Origin: JBDTYT01 sp040005555
GTDB lineage: Bacteria; Actinomycetota; UBA4738; HRBIN12
Direction: 5' to 3'
Length of the DNA: 22,159 bases
Assembly: GCA_040005555.1 (NCBI GenBank)
Contig: JBDTYT010000024.1
Coordinates: 1-22,159, forward strand
Part shown: positions 13,886 to 22,159 of the stretch, in pieces
Position numbering within the stretch: the first letter of the stretch is position 1
Layout: every line of letters begins with the position of its first letter
Made by a program: the position numbers and the translations under genes
Notes under the pieces: model-generated
Seen by the model: the letters and a program-made list of their open reading frames with translations, nothing else
The model's database searches: none
Told to the model about the DNA's origin: nothing

Positions 13886-13935
13886 CCGGGTTGCAGTCGC
13901 CGAACTACAGCGGTGTAATCCAGGGGGTGTCATCC

Positions 13936-15141
<1,206 letters not shown>

Positions 15142-15149
15142 GGGAAGGC

Positions 15150-15650
15150 TTGCCCGGCCCCCGGAGGTCTCGCGAACCCAAGCACCCGCTCCCCCTGCAC
15201 GATCGCGCCCTCGGGCTGCTCGCGGTGCGTCCGCGCTCTCGTGAGGAGCTCCTGCGGCGCCTGGTGAGCGCGGGGTTCGACCGGCTCGAGGTGCAGGACG
15301 AGCTCGCGCGGCTCGAGTCGGTGGGCCTGGTCGACGACGAGCGCTTCGCCGAGGAGTTCGTGGAGCACGCGGTCGGACGCAGGCTCGAGGGACGCCGTTC
15401 CGTGACCTCGTCCCTGGTTGCCAAGGGGATCGATCGAAGCACGATCGAGCGCACGCTCGACGGGGTCGACACGGACGACGAAACACGGGCGATCGAGCTC
15501 GCGAGGCTCAGGGCCGGACGGTTGCGCTCGGTGCCCCCGGATGCCGCCTACCGCCGGCTCGTGTCCTTCCTGGCCCGCCGCGGCTACGATGGTGGGATCG
15601 CGAGCCGAGCGGCTCGCCTCGCGCTCGCCCTCGACGGATCCGAGGAGTAG
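15150..15650 (+). CDS. recX: Regulatory protein RecX
   Basis: A 166-residue all-helical protein of the RecX family, which binds the RecA filament and limits its activity. Three-helix repeat signatures are visible: RSREELLRRLVSAGF near residues 29-43, VGLVDDERFAEEFV near 58-71, LVAKGID in the middle and a last repeat ending in LARRGYDGG. The start is a rare TTG at 15150 with AGGGGA 4 nt upstream, 8 bp after the recA stop. No closer ATG or GTG gives the whole first repeat, so the TTG is preferred. Position right behind recA is the standard arrangement and implies co-transcription under LexA control. No terminator separates the two; the first strong terminator downstream is at 15848-15893. Confidence 0.9.
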   Translation: MPGPRRSREPKHPLPLHDRALGLLAVRPRSREELLRRLVSAGFDRLEVQDELARLESVGLVDDERFAEEFVEHAVGRRLEGRRSVTSSLVAKGIDRSTIERTLDGVDTDDETRAIELARLRAGRLRSVPPDAAYRRLVSFLARRGYDGGIASRAARLALALDGSEE

Positions 15651-15668
15651 CCGAGCTCTCCTCGACCC

Positions 15669-15697
15669 TTGCCTCAACGCTAGGCAGGCCGTACATT
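15669..15697 (+). promoter_or_regulatory. Promoter inside the recX-rny gap (TTGCCT, 17 bp, TACATT)
   Basis: TTGCCT at 15669-15674 and TACATT at 15692-15697 are separated by exactly 17 bp. Transcription would start at about 15704-15706. It would serve the structured RNA described next and, by read-through, rny. It starts 19 bp after the recX stop. Confidence 0.55.
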
Positions 15698-15704
15698 GAT
15701 TCCT

Positions 15705-15893
15705 AAGAGAGGCGTCATCAGCAACCCATACCGTTCGACTAGTGCCTGAGACCTTGAACAGACCGAATCCGCAGGTAGAAGAGATGCTTGGGGGCCACGA
15801 GGGGCCGCAAGGCTTCGCGACACCCTAGTCCTTGTCTCCGGACGCACGGCCGAACACGGGCCTGATGGGCCTCTGTTCGGCCTTTTCCTTTTT
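15705..15893 (+). ncRNA. Candidate structured RNA between recX and rny (small RNA or rny leader)
   Basis: About 190 nt lie between a promoter and a strong terminator, with visibly lower GC than the flanking genes. The two halves can pair as a nested rod: 15708-15713 with 15869-15874, 15716-15721 with 15862-15867, 15731-15737 with 15851-15859 (2-nt bulge), 15742-15745 with 15844-15847, 15748-15752 with 15834-15838, and 15787-15792 with 15823-15828. The apical hairpin 15801-15816 has a GCAA (GNRA) tetraloop. Length and rod shape recall 6S RNA; the segment AGTGCCTGAG (15741-15750) resembles, from memory, the 5' bubble strand of E. coli 6S. The outer helices use the terminator's bases, so rod and terminator exclude each other. 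A rny attenuator leader is the main alternative. All pairing was done by eye. Confidence 0.45.
15848..15893 (+). terminator. Strong intrinsic terminator 21 bp before rny
   Basis: GGCCGAACA (15848-15856) pairs perfectly with TGTTCGGCC (15874-15882). An inner GGCC/GGCC stem (15859-15862 with 15868-15871) closes a TGATG loop. The hairpin is followed by TTTTCCTTTTT (15883-15893). It is the only classical U-tailed terminator found in the window. It ends the recA-recX and/or small-RNA transcript, and leaves no room for a promoter before rny. Confidence 0.9.
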
Positions 15894-15914
15894 CCGTGAT
15901 GGAGGCGAGCAGAC

Positions 15915-17447
15915 ATGGTGCCGGCGATCGTTGGGGCCGTTGCCCTCGCGCTCGGGGTGGCTATCGGGTTCGTGGTCCGCAAGACGATCGCGGGGTCCCA
16001 GGCCCAGAGCGCGGAGGCTCGAGCACAGAAGGTGATCCTCGAGGCCGAGCGGGAGGCCGAGCGTCTCACGCGCGAGGCCCTCGTCCAGGCAAGGGATGAG
16101 ATCGGTGGGCTGCGGCGCGAGGGTGAGGAGGATCTGCGCACCCGCCGCGAGGAGACGAAGCGGATCGAGGGACGCCTGGCCCAGCGCGAAGAGACCCTCG
16201 AGCGGAAGCTGACGGAGGCCGAGCGGCGGGTCGAGGAGCTCGACGACCGGGACAAGAAGCTCCAGCTCGTACGGGAGCAGCTCGAGCACGCTGCCGAGCA
16301 GCATCGCACGAAGCTCGAGAAGATCGCCCAGATGACTGCCACCGAGGCCAAGGAAACGCTCATGGGTCAGGTCGTCGATCAAGCCAAGCGCGACGCCATG
16401 TCCACCGTCCGCGAGATCGAGCAACACGCCCGCGAGGATGGAGAAGAGCGGGCCCGCAAGATCGTGACGATCGCGATCCAGCGCGTCGCCTCTGAGCAGA
16501 CAGCCGAGTCGACGGTCTCGGTGTTCTCGCTCCCGAGCGAGGACATGAAGGGTCGCATCATCGGGCGCGAGGGTCGCAACATCCGGGCCTTCGAAGCCGC
16601 GACGGGCGTCAACCTCATCATCGATGACACGCCGGAGGCCGTCGTGCTGTCGTGCTTCGACCCGGTGCGGCGCGAGACCGCCCGGATGACGCTGGAAAAG
16701 CTCGTCCAGGACGGCCGCATCCATCCCGCCCGGATCGAGGAGATGCACGAACGCTCGATGCGCGAGATCGAGGAACAGATCAAACGCGCCGGTGAGGAGG
16801 CCATGATGGACGTCGGTATCACCGACATCCATCCAGAGATGATCAAGCTCCTCGGGCGGCTCCAGTACCGCACTTCATACGGCCAGAACGTACTCAAGCA
16901 CCTGGTCGAATCGGCGCACATCGCGGCCGCGATCGCCGCGGAGCTCGGGATCGATCCGGTGATCCCCAAGCGGGGGGCGTTCCTGCACGACATCGGGAAG
17001 GCGGTCACGCACGAGGTTGAAGGCTCGCACGCCATCATCGGCGCGGAGATCGCGCGGCGACTGAGAGAGTCGCCGGAAGTGGTCCACTGCATCGAGTCTC
17101 ACCACGGCGAGGTCGAGCAGCGAACGATCGAGGCCGTGCTCGCGCAGATCGCGGATGGGATCTCGGGAGGGCGTCCGGGGGCCCGTCGTGAGAGCCTCGA
17201 GACGTACGTGAAGCGGCTGGAGCGGCTCGAGGAGATCTGCACCAGCTACACGGGGGTCGAGAAGACGTATGCCATGCAGGCAGGCCGCGAGGTGCGCGTG
17301 ATGGTGAAGCCCACCGAGATCGACGACGTGCAGGCGCAGGTGATGGCTCGCGATATCGCGAAGCAAGTGGAAGAGGAGCTCCAGTACCCCGGCCAGATCA
17401 AGATCACCGTCGTTCGGGAGACGAGGTCCGTGGAGTACGCGAAGTAG
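15915..17447 (+). CDS. rny: Ribonuclease Y
   Basis: A 510-residue membrane-bound endoribonuclease that starts mRNA decay. One N-terminal membrane helix (residues 3-22) is followed by a long charged coiled coil (about 30-185). A KH RNA-binding domain has GRIIGREGRNIR at 213-224. The HD catalytic domain has His329, His358-Asp359 (FLHDIGK) and a further conserved His in ESHHGE (394-399). The C-terminal region ends EYAK as in the family. Length is typical. GGAGG lies 9 nt before the ATG. The gene is placed directly behind a strong terminator, so its transcription must read through it, come from upstream promoters, or be controlled there. It is the first gene of the tight run rny-miaB-miaA-dapF-dapL-hflX and co-occurs with RNase J in this genome. 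Confidence 0.97.
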   Translation: MVPAIVGAVALALGVAIGFVVRKTIAGSQAQSAEARAQKVILEAEREAERLTREALVQARDEIGGLRREGEEDLRTRREETKRIEGRLAQREETLERKLTEAERRVEELDDRDKKLQLVREQLEHAAEQHRTKLEKIAQMTATEAKETLMGQVVDQAKRDAMSTVREIEQHAREDGEERARKIVTIAIQRVASEQTAESTVSVFSLPSEDMKGRIIGREGRNIRAFEAATGVNLIIDDTPEAVVLSCFDPVRRETARMTLEKLVQDGRIHPARIEEMHERSMREIEEQIKRAGEEAMMDVGITDIHPEMIKLLGRLQYRTSYGQNVLKHLVESAHIAAAIAAELGIDPVIPKRGAFLHDIGKAVTHEVEGSHAIIGAEIARRLRESPEVVHCIESHHGEVEQRTIEAVLAQIADGISGGRPGARRESLETYVKRLERLEEICTSYTGVEKTYAMQAGREVRVMVKPTEIDDVQAQVMARDIAKQVEEELQYPGQIKITVVRETRSVEYAK

Positions 17448-17449
17448 CC

Positions 17450-18793
17450 ATGGAGCGCCGGTTCCTGCTGCGGACGTTCGGGTGCCAGATGAACGAGCAC
17501 GACTCGGAGCGGATCGCCGGCCTGCTGAGCGCGGACGGCTTCGTTCCGACCGAGGAAGCTTCCGACGCGCAGGTCGTGATCTTCAACACCTGCGCGATCC
17601 GCGAGAAGGCCGACGATCGGCTATACGGCAACCTCGGACACCTCCGGCCGTTGAAGGTGGCGAACCCAGCGCTGCGGATCGTCGTGGCCGGCTGTTTGGC
17701 GCAGAAGGACCAGGGCGAGATCCAGCGACGAGCGCCGTGGGTGGACGTGGTCATCGGCACGCACGCGCTTCCCGGATTGCTGGACCTGCTGCGCCTCGCC
17801 GAGACCGACGGTCCCCAGATGGACGTGCGCGAGGTCACCGAGGTCTTCCCGTCCGCCCTGCCGGCGCGCCGAGAGGTCGCCCACCACGCCTGGGTGTCGA
17901 TCGCCGTCGGGTGCGACAACGCGTGCACGTTCTGCATCGTGCCGCTCGTGCGTGGGCCACAGCGCTCGCGCGCCCTCGGCGACGTCCTCGCCGAGGTGCA
18001 GGGCCTCGCCCGGCGCGGCGTCGTCGAGGTGACGCTCCTCGGGCAGAACGTGAACACGTTCGGACGCGATCTCACCGTCCCGGGAGGCTCGAGGCGCCCG
18101 CTCTTCGCCGACCTGCTGCGTGCTGTGAACGGTGTCGAGGGCATCCGCCGGATCCGCTTCACCAGCCCGCACCCGCACGATTTCACCCCGGACGTGATCG
18201 ATGCGATGGCGGAGAGCGACAAGGTGTGCGAACACATCCACTTCCCGCTGCAGTCGGGCTCGGACCGGGTGCTGAAAGCCATGCGGCGGTCCTACCGCAG
18301 CGCGCGGTATCTGGGCTGGCTCGAGCGGATCCGCGAGTCCATCCCGGAGGTGGCCGTGACGACCGACATCATCGTCGGGTTCCCGGGCGAGACCGAGAAG
18401 GACTTCGGGGCGACCCTCGATGTCGTCGAGCGCGCCCGCTTCGACCAGGCGTACACCTTCCAGTACTCGCCGCGTCCCGGCACGCCGGCCGCGACGATGC
18501 CCGACCAGATCCCGAAGGACGTGGTGCAGGAGCGCTTCGATCGGCTCGTCGCGCTGCAGGAGCGCATCGCGCTCGAGAAGATGGGCGCGATGCGCGGCCG
18601 CACCGTCGAGGTGCTCATCGAGGGAACCGGACGCAAGGGTGGCGTTCAGGGCCGCACCCGGACGAACAAGGTTGTGCACGTCCCCGGCGAGATCCCCGCG
18701 GGCACGTTCCTGCACGCGGGCATCGTCTCGGCGCACCCGCATCACCTCGTCGGCGAACCGGTCGGCGCGCAGGAGCTCGCACCCGTCGGCTGA
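17450..18793 (+). CDS. miaB: tRNA-2-methylthio-N6-dimethylallyladenosine synthase MiaB
   Basis: A 447-residue radical-SAM methylthiotransferase that converts i6A37 to ms2i6A37 in tRNAs reading UNN codons. The N-terminal UPF0004 domain carries the three cluster cysteines Cys12 (FGCQMN), Cys48 (NTCAIRE) and Cys82 (AGCLAQ). The radical-SAM motif CDNACTFC gives Cys155, Cys159 and Cys162. A C-terminal TRAM domain follows at about residue 380. Length and motif order are those of MiaB rather than MtaB or RimO. The ATG lies 2 bp after the rny stop, and the TGA shares one base with the miaA ATG (TGATG). The next gene makes its substrate, so the two tRNA-modifying steps are encoded side by side. Confidence 0.95.
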   Translation: MERRFLLRTFGCQMNEHDSERIAGLLSADGFVPTEEASDAQVVIFNTCAIREKADDRLYGNLGHLRPLKVANPALRIVVAGCLAQKDQGEIQRRAPWVDVVIGTHALPGLLDLLRLAETDGPQMDVREVTEVFPSALPARREVAHHAWVSIAVGCDNACTFCIVPLVRGPQRSRALGDVLAEVQGLARRGVVEVTLLGQNVNTFGRDLTVPGGSRRPLFADLLRAVNGVEGIRRIRFTSPHPHDFTPDVIDAMAESDKVCEHIHFPLQSGSDRVLKAMRRSYRSARYLGWLERIRESIPEVAVTTDIIVGFPGETEKDFGATLDVVERARFDQAYTFQYSPRPGTPAATMPDQIPKDVVQERFDRLVALQERIALEKMGAMRGRTVEVLIEGTGRKGGVQGRTRTNKVVHVPGEIPAGTFLHAGIVSAHPHHLVGEPVGAQELAPVG

Positions 18794-19716
18794 TGCGTGC
18801 CGAGCCGTTCCTCGCGCTCGTCGGTCCCACCGCATCGGGCAAGACGGAGGCCGGGGTCCGGGTTGCGAACTCGCTCGGCGCCGAGATCGTGTCGGTGGAC
18901 TCGATGCTCGTCTACCGCGGGATGGACCTGGGCACGGCGAAACCGGCACCTGCAGAGCGGTCGGGGATTCGCCACCATCTCGTGGACGTGGCCGACCCGA
19001 GCGAGGCGTTCTCGGTCGCCCGCTATCAAAGTCTGGCTCGGGACGCGGTGGCCCAGATCCGGGAACGCGACGGCCGGGTGCTGCTCGTCGGCGGCTCGGG
19101 TCTGTACTTCCGGGCGGTCGCGGACGACCTCGAGTTCCCGGGGACCGAACCGCAAGCCCGCCGGGACCTGGAGGCCGAAGCGAGCGCGCTCGGTGCGGGC
19201 CAGATGCACGCGCGCCTTGCGGAGCTCGATCCCGTCGCGGCGGCCAAGATCGAGCCCGATAACGTGCGGCGGACGGTGCGCGCTCTCGAGGTCGCCGCCG
19301 TCACGGGCCGAACGTTCTCGAGCTACGCCGGCGCGTGGGAGCGCTACCCCACCGAGCACGTCCGTGCGGCGGGGATCGACATCGCCCGCCCCGCGCTCTC
19401 CAGACGCATCGAAGCTCGGGTGGAGGCGATGCTGGCCGCAGGGGTGCTGGATGAGGTGCGGGGATTGCTCGATCGCGGGTTGTTCGGATGGCTCACCTCG
19501 AGCCAGGCCATCGGGTACGCTGAGTTCGCCCGTCACCTGCGCGGCGAGCTATCGTTGCGGGAGGCCGTGGCGGGAACGGTGAAACGAACGAAGGCGCTCG
19601 CCCGACGGCAGCTCGCCTGGTTCCGGCGGGACCCTCGGATCCGGTGGTTCGCGACCGACGAGCGAGGGGCCCACGCCGTTGTCGAGGACGTCACGGAGTA
19701 CCTACGCGATGGATGA
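18793..19716 (+). CDS. miaA: tRNA dimethylallyltransferase MiaA
   Basis: A 307-residue enzyme that adds a dimethylallyl group to A37 of tRNAs, giving i6A, the substrate of MiaB. The P-loop GPTASGKT is at residues 11-18. DSMLVYRGMDLGTAKP at 36-51 is the conserved substrate-binding block. GGSGLYFRAV at 100-109 and the C-terminal IGYAEF and KRTKALARRQLAWFRRD segments complete the family pattern. The ATG shares a base with the miaB stop and is the only start giving the normal N-terminus; the open frame upstream is a shadow of miaB. The 3' end overlaps the dapF start by 8 bp. No catalytic residue appears to be missing. Confidence 0.95.
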   Translation: MRAEPFLALVGPTASGKTEAGVRVANSLGAEIVSVDSMLVYRGMDLGTAKPAPAERSGIRHHLVDVADPSEAFSVARYQSLARDAVAQIRERDGRVLLVGGSGLYFRAVADDLEFPGTEPQARRDLEAEASALGAGQMHARLAELDPVAAAKIEPDNVRRTVRALEVAAVTGRTFSSYAGAWERYPTEHVRAAGIDIARPALSRRIEARVEAMLAAGVLDEVRGLLDRGLFGWLTSSQAIGYAEFARHLRGELSLREAVAGTVKRTKALARRQLAWFRRDPRIRWFATDERGAHAVVEDVTEYLRDG

Positions 19717-20581
19717 GCTGAGGTTCTGGAAGTACCACGGAACCGGCAACGACTTCGTGCTGTTCGAGGACGTGGCCGACGAGCTCACGATCGGCGAAGA
19801 GCTGGCGCGACGGCTCTGTGATCGTCGGTTCGGGATCGGCGCGGATGGGACGATCCGCGTGACGAGAGGATCGGCACCGGACGAGGACTTCTTCATGGAT
19901 CACCGCAACTCGGACGGGACGCTCGCGCAGATGTGCGGGAACGGGATCCGCTGTCTCGGGAAGCTCGTCGTCGAGCGTGGCCTCACCGAGGCGACCGAGA
20001 TCACCGTGGGCACCCGCTCGGGCCCCAAGCATCTCGTCATGCGGGTGCGCGATGGCGTCGTCATGGCCGTGACCGTCGAGATGGGCCCGGCGACGTTCGC
20101 GCGGGGAGCGTTGCCGATGGCCGGCGACGCGAGCGAGCCGTTCGTTGGCGAGCCGTTCGAGGTCGACGGCCGTACCTACAAGGCCACCGCGCTGTCGATG
20201 GGGAACCCGCACCTCGTCCTGTTCGTGGAGGAGGATCCCGAGGACGTGGACGTCGCGCGCATCGGACCGCTCGTGGAGCACGACGAGCGCTTCCCCGAGC
20301 GCACGAACGTCGAGTTCGTTGCCGTGCAGGGCGACGGCGTGAAGGTGCGTGTGTGGGAGCGGGGGGTCGGCGAAACGATGGCGTGCGGCACGGGGGCATG
20401 CGCCTCGGTCGTAGCGGCGAACGAGGCCGGGTTGGTGGGACGCCGGGCGAGCGCGACCTTCCCCGGAGGCGTCCTGCAGATCGAGCGCCTGGGCGACGAG
20501 CAGGTGCTCCTCACCGGACCGGCCGTCCGCGTGGCCGAGGGCGTCGTGGATCCCGCGTGGGTCCGCGGAGGCGAGGCGTGA
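19709..20581 (+). CDS. dapF: Diaminopimelate epimerase DapF
   Basis: A 290-residue cofactor-free racemase that converts LL-diaminopimelate to meso-diaminopimelate, the form used in peptidoglycan and by lysine decarboxylation. Both catalytic cysteines are present: Cys76 in QMCGNGIRC and Cys226 in MACGTGAC. The N-terminal KYHGTGNDFV at residues 8-17 and GNPH at 165-168 are the other family landmarks. The ATG at 19709, overlapping miaA by 8 bp, gives the normal short N-terminus; an earlier frame start adds ten residues read from miaA. The TGA overlaps the GTG of dapL by 4 bp (GTGA), so DapF and its substrate-producing enzyme DapL are probably translated together. Confidence 0.96.
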   Translation: MDELRFWKYHGTGNDFVLFEDVADELTIGEELARRLCDRRFGIGADGTIRVTRGSAPDEDFFMDHRNSDGTLAQMCGNGIRCLGKLVVERGLTEATEITVGTRSGPKHLVMRVRDGVVMAVTVEMGPATFARGALPMAGDASEPFVGEPFEVDGRTYKATALSMGNPHLVLFVEEDPEDVDVARIGPLVEHDERFPERTNVEFVAVQGDGVKVRVWERGVGETMACGTGACASVVAANEAGLVGRRASATFPGGVLQIERLGDEQVLLTGPAVRVAEGVVDPAWVRGGEA

Positions 20582-21735
20582 GGCGCGCCGAGCGCATCCA
20601 AGCCCTTCCGCCGTACCTGTTCGCAGCCCTCGATGCCAAGCTGTCCGCCAAGCGCGCGCAGGGTGTCGACGTGATCTCCCTCGGCGTGGGCGACCCGGAC
20701 CTGCCCACCCCCGACCACATCGTCGAGGCCATGCGCCAGGCGGTACGGGATCCCGCGACCCACCGGTACCCGAGCTACTACGGCAGCCCCGAGTTCCGAA
20801 GCGCCGTCGCGGCATGGTACGGGCGGCGGTTCGGGGTGGAGCTCGACCCCGGATCCGAGGTCATGGCGGTCATCGGCTCGAAGGAGGGCATCGGCCACAT
20901 CGCGCTCGCGTTCGTCGATCCGGGCGACGAGGCGCTCGTCCCCGATCCCGGCTATCCCGTGTACGGGGCCTCGACGCGGCTGGCGGGAGGCACGCCCGTC
21001 TCGCTGCCGATGCCGGCCGAGCGAGGGTTCCTCCCGGATCTGGACGCCGCCCCGGTTTCGGATCGCACGAAGGTGCTCTGGCTGAACTTCCCGACCAACC
21101 CCACGGCCGCGGTGGCCGATCTCGACACGTTCGAAGCCGCGGTCGCGTTCGCGCGCCGACACGATGTGCTGCTGTTGCACGACGCTGCGTACAGCGAGAT
21201 CACCTTCGACGGCTATGTCGCGCCGTCCGTGCTGCAGGTACCCGGTGCGAAGGACGTGGCGCTCGAGTTCGGATCGACCTCGAAGTTCTTCAACATGACC
21301 GGCTGGCGCATCGGCTGGGTCGTCGGGTCCTCCGAAGCCATCGAGGCGCTCGCGGTCGTGAAGACGAACCTGGACTCCGGTCAGTTCACCGCGATCCAGC
21401 GGGCTGCCATCGCGGCCCTCGAGGGACCCGCAGAGCACCTGGACGAGCTCCGCGCGGTGTATCAGCGCCGGCGAGATCTGGTGATCTCCACGCTGAACGA
21501 CCTCGGATGGTCGCTGAAGGCACCACTCGGCTCCTGCTACGTCTGGGTGCCGGTCCCCGAGGGTGATACGTCGGTCGCGTTCGCCGATCGGTTGCTCGAT
21601 GAGGTTGGGGTCTTCGTCGCCCCGGGAAGCGGCTACGGCACGCACGGCGAGGGCTACGTTCGCTTCTCGCTCACGGTGCCGGACGAGCGGCTGGCCGAGG
21701 CGATGCACCGCATCGCGACGATCATGACCCCATGA
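20578..21735 (+). CDS. dapL: LL-diaminopimelate aminotransferase DapL
   Basis: A 385-residue fold-type I PLP aminotransferase. The N-terminus RAERIQALPPYLFA, the substrate-loop block DLPTPDHIVEAM, GSKEGI at 100-105 and PDPGYPVY at 122-129 are those of LL-DAP aminotransferases. PLP contacts include Asn174 (NPT), Asp202 and Tyr205 (HDAAYSE), and the Schiff-base Lys236 in STSK. DapL turns tetrahydrodipicolinate directly into LL-diaminopimelate using glutamate, replacing DapD, DapC and DapE. Its place between dapF and hflX, with a 4-bp overlap to dapF, supports this role over a general aspartate-type aminotransferase, the main alternative. The GTG start at 20578 is fixed by that overlap. Its stop overlaps the hflX ATG (ATGA). 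Confidence 0.9.
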   Translation: MRRAERIQALPPYLFAALDAKLSAKRAQGVDVISLGVGDPDLPTPDHIVEAMRQAVRDPATHRYPSYYGSPEFRSAVAAWYGRRFGVELDPGSEVMAVIGSKEGIGHIALAFVDPGDEALVPDPGYPVYGASTRLAGGTPVSLPMPAERGFLPDLDAAPVSDRTKVLWLNFPTNPTAAVADLDTFEAAVAFARRHDVLLLHDAAYSEITFDGYVAPSVLQVPGAKDVALEFGSTSKFFNMTGWRIGWVVGSSEAIEALAVVKTNLDSGQFTAIQRAAIAALEGPAEHLDELRAVYQRRRDLVISTLNDLGWSLKAPLGSCYVWVPVPEGDTSVAFADRLLDEVGVFVAPGSGYGTHGEGYVRFSLTVPDERLAEAMHRIATIMTP

Positions 21736-22159
21736 CGCAGGACGGCCACAAGCGATCTCGCGGCGTCCACCAGGCCACGACCCTGGAGTCGCCGCTCTCG
21801 GCGACGTGGCGACCCCGCGTACGCGAGAAGGCGGTGCTCGTCGGAGTGGGCCGTGGGATCGTGGACGCGGACCTCGATGAGCTGGCCGCGCTCGCCGACT
21901 CGGCGGGGGCCGAGCCGGTCGCCCGCGTGCTGCAGACCCGATCCGACCCCGACCCCGCCACCTTCGTCGGCAAGGGCAAGCTCGATGAGATCCACCGGGC
22001 GGTGGAGCGTTCCGGCGCGACCGCGGTGATCTTGGACGACGAGCTCTCTCCCGGTCAGCTCCGCACGTTGGAGGAGCGGCTGAAGACGAAGGTGATCGAC
22101 CGCACGGCGTTGATCCTCGACATCTTCGCGTTGCACGCGCGCAGCCGCGAGGGCAAGGC
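21732..22159 (+). CDS. hflX: GTPase HflX (N-terminal part, cut by window end)
   Basis: The first 142 codons of a ribosome-associated GTPase that rescues or splits stalled ribosomes under stress. Only the N-terminal HflX domain is inside the window: FVGKGKLDEI at residues 78-87, DDELSPGQLRTLEERL at 102-117 and VIDRTALILDIFALHARSREGK at 121-142. All three are strongly family-specific. The GTPase domain lies beyond the window. The ATG at 21732 overlaps the dapL TGA by 4 bp (ATGA), so the gene is the sixth member of the rny run. The first 30 residues are basic and not conserved. Confidence 0.93.
   Translation, partial: MTQDGHKRSRGVHQATTLESPLSATWRPRVREKAVLVGVGRGIVDADLDELAALADSAGAEPVARVLQTRSDPDPATFVGKGKLDEIHRAVERSGATAVILDDELSPGQLRTLEERLKTKVIDRTALILDIFALHARSREGK

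Noticed and set aside
15784..15828. 14-codon leader peptide (ATG to TAG) inside the recX-rny RNA, with AGGT 8 nt upstream
   Set aside because: It lies inside the best-paired part of the RNA, has no run of one regulatory codon, and is short enough to arise by chance. It is worth keeping only as an alternative if the leader proves to be translated.
15690..15893. tRNA, tmRNA or SRP RNA in the recX-rny gap
   Set aside because: No cloverleaf or T-loop, no tag-peptide frame, and no SRP apical loop sequence are visible.
18898..18915. DSMLVY in place of DSMQVY in MiaA
   Set aside because: Leu also occurs at this position in well-studied MiaA proteins, so it is normal variation.

Overview
The window is a gene-dense, GC-rich stretch of bacterial chromosome: 22 protein genes, two of them touching a window edge, almost all housekeeping. 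It most likely comes from an uncultured, deep-branching actinobacterium (Actinomycetota). Reasons: strong G/C preference at third codon positions, many GTG starts, a Gram-positive/actinobacterial type LexA box at recA, an Eis-type acetyltransferase, several promoters laid out for leaderless transcription, and RNase J and RNase Y together. The phylum call is inference; no rRNA or marker tree is available here. No insertion sequence, prophage, CRISPR array, tRNA or rRNA was seen.

Left part (1-5260): dapB, a PIG-L deacetylase and an Eis-like acetyltransferase run rightward. A leftward sixA-like phosphatase/LysE-type exporter pair, a rightward lipoprotein gene and a leftward PduO-type cobalamin adenosyltransferase follow. 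A 310-bp gap upstream of dapA carries a 9-bp periodic repeat and no recognisable gene.

Middle part (5261-13856): dapA, rnj (RNase J) and ftsK form a tight rightward run. A leftward Trp-rich orphan and a leftward ppa follow. ppa and a RodZ-like gene diverge from superimposed promoters, and the RodZ-like gene leads into cinA and thpR.

Right part (13857-22159): recA has its own sigma70-like promoter with a perfect palindromic LexA box in the spacer, and is followed by recX. The 264-bp gap before rny (RNase Y) is the most interesting non-coding region. It has a good promoter, nested 5'/3' complementarity that would form a long rod, and a very strong intrinsic terminator ending about 21 bp before the rny start. 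This could be a free-standing, 6S-like small RNA, an attenuated leader of the RNase Y gene, or both. From rny the genes run head to tail with 2-bp gaps or short overlaps: rny-miaB-miaA-dapF-dapL-hflX (hflX is cut by the window end).

Together dapA, dapB, dapL and dapF encode every step from aspartate semialdehyde plus pyruvate to meso-diaminopimelate by the short LL-aminotransferase route. rnj and rny supply two main RNA-decay nucleases, miaA and miaB make ms2i6A in tRNA, and recA, recX and ftsK serve DNA repair and chromosome segregation.
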